Source: JAJVID01 sp050247435
GTDB lineage: Bacteria > Acidobacteriota > Blastocatellia > RBC074
Reading direction: 5' to 3'
DNA: 64,000 nucleotides
Assembly: GCA_050247435.1 (NCBI GenBank)
Contig: JBFWUF010000041.1
Coordinates: 1-64,000 of the forward strand
Each line of letters starts with the position of its first letter. Positions within the stretch are counted from its first letter, which is position 1. This document shows positions 56,252-64,000 of the stretch, piece after piece. The position numbers and the translations under genes are program-made. Below the pieces are notes generated by a model. It was not told where the DNA came from. It saw only the letters and a list, made by a program, of their open reading frames with translations, and searched no databases.

Positions 56252-58037
56252 CCGGCAGCACGATTGCCGATGGGCGCTCGGCGTCGTGGTAGATCGTCTG
56301 AGTAGCTTTGATCATTTTCGTCGCGCGCAACGTCGCATCGCCCGTGTTCAGGTTGCGGCTGAAACGAGGAAAGTTGCTGCTTGAAATGTAGACGCGGATT
56401 TTATGCCCGGCCTTGAAGACGTTGCTCGTCGCCCACAAATCAATCGTGTATTTGTAGACCTTACCGGGCTCAATCGGCTCCGCTCGTTCTGTCGAATTGC
56501 GGTAACGTGCGCGCACGACTCCATCGGTCAAAAAGCGCGCGTATCCAGCCCTCCCCTCGTTTGGACCAACGTCCACGATCATCGCCGTGAAATCGGTGTC
56601 AGGCGCGGAGGTCGAAGCGTAAAGCTCGACCGTGATGTAGCCGGTGACCTCAATGTCGCGTTCGAGCGGCGGGGTAGAGAAGACCAACACGTCGCCGCGC
56701 GATTCATTCGGGCGCTGGTCGAACGGGCCGGGCGGAATGGCCGCTCCGCAACACAGCCGCCCGCCGATGGTCGGCGCCGGATTCTGCGGGTCGTATTCAT
56801 AGGCGGTGGGTTTGTCGTTGCCGGGAAGTTTTGTCGAAAGACCGCCGGCGTTTGTTGCGCTCTCGCCCGCATTCGAATGGAAGTAATACTTCGTGTATTG
56901 CGTGCGCGCCAGCGGGAACTCTTTCTCATCGCGCCAGACGTTGTCGCCCATCACGAAGATACGCACCGGAGCATCGCCTGCAAATTCGTTCTTGATTCCT
57001 TTCAATGCGAAATCACCCCACTTGGCAATCGTTGCGTTCATATCCAGCACGGCCTGTTTGCCGAACACCACATCGCCGATCTTGCCTTCGGGCGAAGTCC
57101 CCGCGTGCGCCCAGGGGCCGACCAGCAAACGTTGCCCGTCGCGCGCTTCCTGCGTGGCCGCGTTCTTGCGCATCTCGACGAAATTTTTGATCGAACCTTT
57201 CAGGAAGATGTCGTGCCAGCCGCCAGCGTGCAGCGCCTTGATGTTCATCTGGCCGTAATGGTCTGAGATTTTCCACTTGCGCCAGTATTCGTCGTCGCGC
57301 TCGTGCTCAACCCAGTCGCGGAAATATGGCGCGGCTTCCTGCGGTGTTGGGATGTTGATCAACCGGTAATCTTCGACGGGGAGTTGCTGAATCCAGTCTT
57401 TCGCCCGAGTCCGCGCGCTGGTCTTCTTGCGCAGCGTGTCTTCGGCCAGCCCCGATGTCCACGAACTGGTGAACCACTGCATCAACGCGCCGCTCTGATA
57501 CGTCCACCCGTCGTAATACTCCGAAGCCGTGACGTACGGGAAGATCGCTTTCAAATGCGGAGGCTTTGAAACCGCGGCCAGCATCTGCGTCGCGCCGACG
57601 TACGAACCGCCGAACATCCCGACGTCTCCGTTCGAGTATTCCAGCGCGGCAGCCCATTCGATGGTGTCGTATCCGTCGTTGATCTCGTGTTTGAACGGAT
57701 AGAACTCGCCTTCGGAATCGAACCGCCCGCGCGTGTCCTGCAAGATCGCGACGTAACCGCGCGAGGCCAGATACGTCCCCGTGCCGAAATCGCGGCGGTT
57801 GTAAGGAGTGCGAGTCAGCAGTACGGGGAATTTGCCGGGAGCTTTCGGGCGGTAGATGTCGGCGACGAGTTGCACGCCGTCGCGCATCTTCACGCGCACT
57901 CCGGTTTGAACCGTCACCTGATAGGTTTCGGCGGGAGCGGGCGCCTGCGCCTGTGTAATTGAAGCAAAGAGAATGGCGATCAACAGCGGCAGCGAACGCC
58001 GCAGAAGTATTGTCGAGAAGCGAAAGTTGTTCTTCAT
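56238..58037 (-). CDS. CocE/NonD-family exported hydrolase
   Basis: The 599-residue product has a signal peptide (LPLLIAILFASITQAQA). N-terminal alpha/beta-hydrolase of the X-Pro dipeptidyl-peptidase S15 type with LLTRTPYNRRDFGTGTYLAS, nucleophile FGGSYVGATQMLAAV (Ser in GxSYxG), and a later WHDIF region likely with the catalytic His. The C-terminal beta-sandwich follows (~370-590, GYITVELYASTSAPDTDFTA, GVVRARYRNS). Members hydrolyse acyl esters or glutaryl amides and peptides. Its 3' end overlaps the truncated gene by 14 bp. Single gene. Confidence 0.92.
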   Translation of the reverse strand: MKNNFRFSTILLRRSLPLLIAILFASITQAQAPAPAETYQVTVQTGVRVKMRDGVQLVADIYRPKAPGKFPVLLTRTPYNRRDFGTGTYLASRGYVAILQDTRGRFDSEGEFYPFKHEINDGYDTIEWAAALEYSNGDVGMFGGSYVGATQMLAAVSKPPHLKAIFPYVTASEYYDGWTYQSGALMQWFTSSWTSGLAEDTLRKKTSARTRAKDWIQQLPVEDYRLINIPTPQEAAPYFRDWVEHERDDEYWRKWKISDHYGQMNIKALHAGGWHDIFLKGSIKNFVEMRKNAATQEARDGQRLLVGPWAHAGTSPEGKIGDVVFGKQAVLDMNATIAKWGDFALKGIKNEFAGDAPVRIFVMGDNVWRDEKEFPLARTQYTKYYFHSNAGESATNAGGLSTKLPGNDKPTAYEYDPQNPAPTIGGRLCCGAAIPPGPFDQRPNESRGDVLVFSTPPLERDIEVTGYITVELYASTSAPDTDFTAMIVDVGPNEGRAGYARFLTDGVVRARYRNSTERAEPIEPGKVYKYTIDLWATSNVFKAGHKIRVYISSSNFPRFSRNLNTGDATLRATKMIKATQTIYHDAERPSAIVLPVIPK

Positions 58038-58062
58038 AGCGTTATTCCATTTTTGGGTTTTT

Positions 58063-58307
58063 AGAGGATGTTTTGAAATTCGCCGCAGTCGCCTGTTTTT
58101 CCCTAGCCCAGCCGTTCACGGCTGGGGAGCGAACAACAAGGAATAATAGAGGGCGGTTCACCGTCCTTCTGATTGGCTTTAGCGGCGTGCCGCATATGGC
58201 TAAAGCCCAATGGTAAGCCCGGTGAACCGGGCTGAAACAATTTCTTTGCCAGTTTTCCCAGCCGTGAACGGCTGGGCTAGGGAAAAGGCAATTTCAAAAC
58301 AGGCTCT
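58063..58307. mobile_element. 245-bp palindromic element (MITE-like)
   Basis: The ends (AGAGGATGTTTTGAAATT and AATTTCAAAACAGGCTCT) are complementary. Inside each arm is CAGCCGTTCACGGCTGG or its variant CAGCCGTGAACGGCTGG. The element has no coding sequence. Its right half also occurs at 1-129. It may be a deletion derivative moved by a transposase elsewhere, but no target-site duplication was identified. Confidence 0.75.
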
Positions 58308-58535
58308 TTGATACGGTGAGATCGTCGCCCGCCGAAAGTTAGCCCATCTGGGAAACTTCGTAAAGCTTTTGCCGTTCGATTGGACGCGCGATGGATTGCT
58401 CGTCGCAGTCAATTCGCTGCCTGGCGCGGAGGTGAGGCGATACTGCTTGGGTTGTTTGTGAATTGGAGGCGGCGCAGCAGTGGACGAAGAGGTGGCCGCC
58501 TGCTTGCGCCGCTTGAGCGCGGGCTGGTAATTCCG
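58308..58535. other. Intergenic stretch without recognisable gene
   Basis: About 230 bp after the palindromic element. No convincing open frame, promoter or repeat was found. Confidence 0.5.
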
Positions 58536-58925
58536 CTAATTTGGCCTTTTGTTTCTGCAAGGGGCATTTTCCTGCATTCTGGTTCGGTCTGAATTCCTGA
58601 CAAGGACTTCGATTCTGGAGACGAAATTCTTTTGATCTTCTTCAGAGATCTCGGAAAGCTTGAAGCAGTAATCCAACTCTCCTTCTTTCCCCCAACGAAC
58701 TACTTCCTTCGCTAACTGCACGCCTTTTTCTTTTCCGTAGCTGGAAATAAACTTGTCAATCTCTCTCTTCGCCCTACCATCAATGCCGCTGGCGCGGCTA
58801 TGAAACGAAATAATCAGCCTGGAATTTTCTGTCGCTGTCTGCGAGTAGCTCGTCTGGGCGCCAGACAATGAAGACAATGTCACCAGAACAAGGAGGCAAA
58901 ATTTTATGTGATTTTTGTTGGTCAA
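58536..58925 (-). CDS. Small exported protein of unknown function
   Basis: The 129-residue product has a signal peptide (CLLVLVTLSSLSGAQTSYSQ) and a small helical/beta domain (ASGIDGRAKREIDKFISSYG, KGVQLAKEVVRWGKEGELDY, FKLSEISEEDQKNFVSRIEV) ending ENAPCRNKRPN with a conserved-looking CF/C pair that could form a disulphide. No named family recognised. It lies 24 bp after the PQQ-type gene and may be its co-transcribed partner. Confidence 0.7.
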   Translation of the reverse strand: MTNKNHIKFCLLVLVTLSSLSGAQTSYSQTATENSRLIISFHSRASGIDGRAKREIDKFISSYGKEKGVQLAKEVVRWGKEGELDYCFKLSEISEEDQKNFVSRIEVLVRNSDRTRMQENAPCRNKRPN

Positions 58926-58948
58926 AATAGAACTACTTTTGTTGAAAG

Positions 58949-60814
58949 TCAGCGGCCCGCCAGGGCCAGCCGGAACGCGGCCATTTCCTCGCCGTTGCGA
59001 GCCAGCAGTACATCGCCGACGAGCACCGGGTGGTTCCAGGTCTTGCCCTCAATCGCCTTGAAGCGCGAAAGCTCCGTGAACTGATCGGGTGTCGCCTTGA
59101 CCAGCGCCAACTCGCCCTCTTCCGACAGCGCCAGCAGCAAATCCTGGTCGGGCAACAGTATGATCTGGCCGTGGCCGTAGCGTCCGCCCTTCCACTTGCG
59201 CTTGCCGTCTTCGAGGCCGACGCATGCGAGGATGCTGCCGTCGAAGCCGAAGGCGTGGCCTTTGTGAACTACGAAATCGTTGTAGTACGGCTTGAGGCTG
59301 TTCGATGTCCAACGCTCCTGGACGCTCCATCCAGCATCACTACGCGCAACCGCGATGCGGCGCAGGCCTACCGCAGCCATTCCGGAGCCGCTGCCGAGCA
59401 ACACATCGCTGCCCGCGATCACGAACGGCTGTACGATGCCGTCACCATTCCACTCGTGCTTCCAGAGCAATTTGCCATCGGCCGGAGCGACGCTCGTCGC
59501 GCCTTCTCCATTCAGCAGGAGAATTTGAGCGACGCCGTTGATCGTCACAAGCTGCGGTGAACTATAGCCCCCTTTGTCAGCCGGGCCTTGCCAGCGCGGA
59601 TTGCCGGTTGCGGCGTCGTAGGCGGCGAGCACGCCGGAGGCCGCGACGACAACAACGTCGCCAACGATCAGCGGTGAGCTTGCAAATCCCCAGTCCGGGA
59701 CTTTCGTTTTGGTATCCGACGCCGCGTTGCGCGACCAGATGACGGAACCGTCACGGGCGTTGAGGGCGTTCAGTATTCCCGTCGCGCCAAACGTGTAGAC
59801 GCGCCCGGCGCTCAAGGTCGGTGTAGCGCGCGGCCCGGCGCCAGCGTTCGACTCGTAGAACCGGGCTTTGTCACGGTGTCTCCAAACCGGATCGCCAGTG
59901 GCCAGGTTGTAGCATGAAACGATCTCATCGTAGCCGCGCTGCTCCTGGGTGTAGAAGTGATTGCCACGAACTGAGAAGGACGACCAGCCCGGTCCGACAG
60001 GGCGGCGCCACATTTCGACGGGCTTCGACTGAGACCAGTCAGTTTGGATGCGCATGCCCCCCACACTCTGGATGACCCCATCGCGCCTCGGGCCGCGAAA
60101 GCCGGACCAGTTAGCGCCGGTTGTCGCTCCTTCGGAATCTGCGCCGCTCTTTTCGGGAGAACTGGCGGGAGCCAAAGCAGGTGTTGGAGATGTCGTAGGC
60201 CCGCTGGCCGGGGTTGGACCTGGCGTTTCGGCTGGCGCGGCTGCCGCAGTGAGCGTGGGGAGGACTGGCTCTTTTTCATTGCCCGCCTGGGCGAGGAGGC
60301 GTTGTTCGGGAGTCGGCGTCCATCGCCAATGGAAATCCGAATCGCCTTCGCCGGACATGCCGCCTGTTCGCAGGAGCGTAAACGCTCCGCACGCGAGCAG
60401 GATGGCGACGACCAGCGACGCGCGCCGAGGTCCACCGGACAGGGACAGGCGTCGGCTGGCAACGGCCCAAATGACAAGGGCGAGGCTCATAACCGGGATG
60501 GCGTAGAAGTAGAGCAGCATCCCCATCGCTCCGCCGGCAATGGACTCGTGAACGATACGTTTGGTCGCAATGAGCGCGGGTACTATCATCGCGATGGCGC
60601 CCACACGCTCTACCCACGCCGCCCGGCTGAAGAAAAGCCACCAAACGAGGACAGCCAATCCGCAGGCAAGTCCGCCCAGCATCGCGACTATGCCGGCGTC
60701 GGGAACGACGAGAGGGGCGAGCCAGAACAAGCCCTGTAGCGCCACGGCAACCACGCCAGGCCACACCCGGAGGGCTTGCGGAGAAGTCGGTAGGTCAATC
60801 TGATTGTTTGTCAT
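58949..60814 (-). CDS. Membrane protein with PQQ-type beta-propeller
   Basis: The 621-residue product has five hydrophobic helices in its first ~165 residues, a Pro/Thr/Ala-rich linker (~185-225), then a WD/PQQ-type beta-propeller with repeats such as DPVWRHRDKARFYESNAGAG, GRVYTFGATGILNALNARDG, VVVAASGVLAAYDAATGNPR. It is not a full quinoprotein dehydrogenase: the PQQ-binding disulphide and metal residues are not evident. It may be an envelope scaffold. ATG 60814 or a TTG at 60823 with GGAGGAG nearby; spacing favours neither clearly. Two genes on the same strand follow. Confidence 0.82.
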   Translation of the reverse strand: MTNNQIDLPTSPQALRVWPGVVAVALQGLFWLAPLVVPDAGIVAMLGGLACGLAVLVWWLFFSRAAWVERVGAIAMIVPALIATKRIVHESIAGGAMGMLLYFYAIPVMSLALVIWAVASRRLSLSGGPRRASLVVAILLACGAFTLLRTGGMSGEGDSDFHWRWTPTPEQRLLAQAGNEKEPVLPTLTAAAAPAETPGPTPASGPTTSPTPALAPASSPEKSGADSEGATTGANWSGFRGPRRDGVIQSVGGMRIQTDWSQSKPVEMWRRPVGPGWSSFSVRGNHFYTQEQRGYDEIVSCYNLATGDPVWRHRDKARFYESNAGAGPRATPTLSAGRVYTFGATGILNALNARDGSVIWSRNAASDTKTKVPDWGFASSPLIVGDVVVVAASGVLAAYDAATGNPRWQGPADKGGYSSPQLVTINGVAQILLLNGEGATSVAPADGKLLWKHEWNGDGIVQPFVIAGSDVLLGSGSGMAAVGLRRIAVARSDAGWSVQERWTSNSLKPYYNDFVVHKGHAFGFDGSILACVGLEDGKRKWKGGRYGHGQIILLPDQDLLLALSEEGELALVKATPDQFTELSRFKAIEGKTWNHPVLVGDVLLARNGEEMAAFRLALAGR

Positions 60815-60922
60815 ATCGGGCAATACGCTCCTCCGCGAGTCGCAGGTTCACTTTTGTTGCGGGAATCTACAGTATAGGAATTCACCTGCTTTCCGCCCTG
60901 CCTGAATTCCACGCTGGCAAAC

Positions 60923-60952
60923 TCGCGGGCTGCGGATATGCGCAGCCCGCGA
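60923..60952 (-). terminator. Hairpin after the second receptor gene
   Basis: TCGCGGGCTGCG (60923-60934) pairs with 60941-60952 over 12 bp with a 6-nt loop, 22 bp beyond the receptor stop. The T-run on the minus side is poor (AGTTTGCC), so it may be a weak terminator. Confidence 0.6.
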
Positions 60953-60974
60953 TGATTTGCGTCCAAACGTCTGA

Positions 60975-64000
<3,026 letters not shown>

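Noticed and set aside
58949..60814. PQQ-dependent alcohol or glucose dehydrogenase
   Set aside because: No vicinal cysteines, metal-binding Glu/Asn/Asp set or haem motif was seen. Only the propeller repeats match.

Overview
The window looks like chromosome from a GC-rich Gram-negative bacterium, most plausibly an Acidobacteriota member (Blastocatellia-like). This is inferred from gene content: two very large outer-membrane receptors with a carboxypeptidase-regulatory N-terminal domain, a planctomycete-type cytochrome/DUF1549/DUF1553 protein next to a DUF1501 protein, CocE and YfhO family proteins, a Tat-type metal-binding protein, an Omp85 protein and a PQQ-type propeller. No rRNA or tRNA was seen, so the placement is not proven.

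Layout: 1-4.0 kb is a ribosomal/translation block on the minus strand (rplM-rpsI-rpsB-tsf-pyrH) with a clear promoter before rplM and terminators after rpsB and pyrH. 4.2-8.5 kb carries a long-chain acyl-CoA ligase and a membrane-bound SpoIIE-type phosphatase. 8.6-19.3 kb is a 10.7-kb integrated element, bounded by 20-bp direct repeats (one mismatch). It holds two tyrosine recombinases, two excisionase-like proteins, an ATPase with a DnaB-like N-terminus, a PD-(D/E)XK-like nuclease, an ImmA/IrrE-type peptidase, GIY-YIG-like and SWIM zinc-finger proteins and several unknowns, with no recognisable capsid or conjugation genes. The 3' end of its replication gene contains an iteron-like array in both orientations and different reading frames.

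19.5-29.4 kb: a two-PDZ exported protein, a Uma2 nuclease-like protein, a large TonB-type receptor, and a minus-strand operon of SDR dehydrogenase, HSL-type hydrolase, exported RraA-like protein and adrenodoxin-reductase-type oxidoreductase. 29.7-39.6 kb: plus-strand run of PSD1-type cytochrome, DUF1501, an unknown acidic-tailed protein, PaaG-like crotonase, five-haem cytochrome, spinster-like MFS transporter and heavy-metal-binding protein. 39.7-44.5 kb: a MacB-type efflux operon (adaptor, ATPase, two permeases). 44.9-64.0 kb: beta-barrel protein, DinB, YfhO-type membrane protein, EttA, TrmJ-like methyltransferase, Omp85 protein, small membrane protein, DUF4142 lipoprotein, a truncated PIG-L-like gene, CocE hydrolase, a PQQ propeller membrane protein and a second receptor that runs off the right edge.

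A striking overall feature is the number of long inverted repeats between genes. At least five families recur within 64 kb. They occupy every internal junction of two operons, one copy appears to supply the start and signal peptide of the Omp85 gene, and one probably lies hidden in a poly-G/N/poly-C assembly gap near 54.7 kb.
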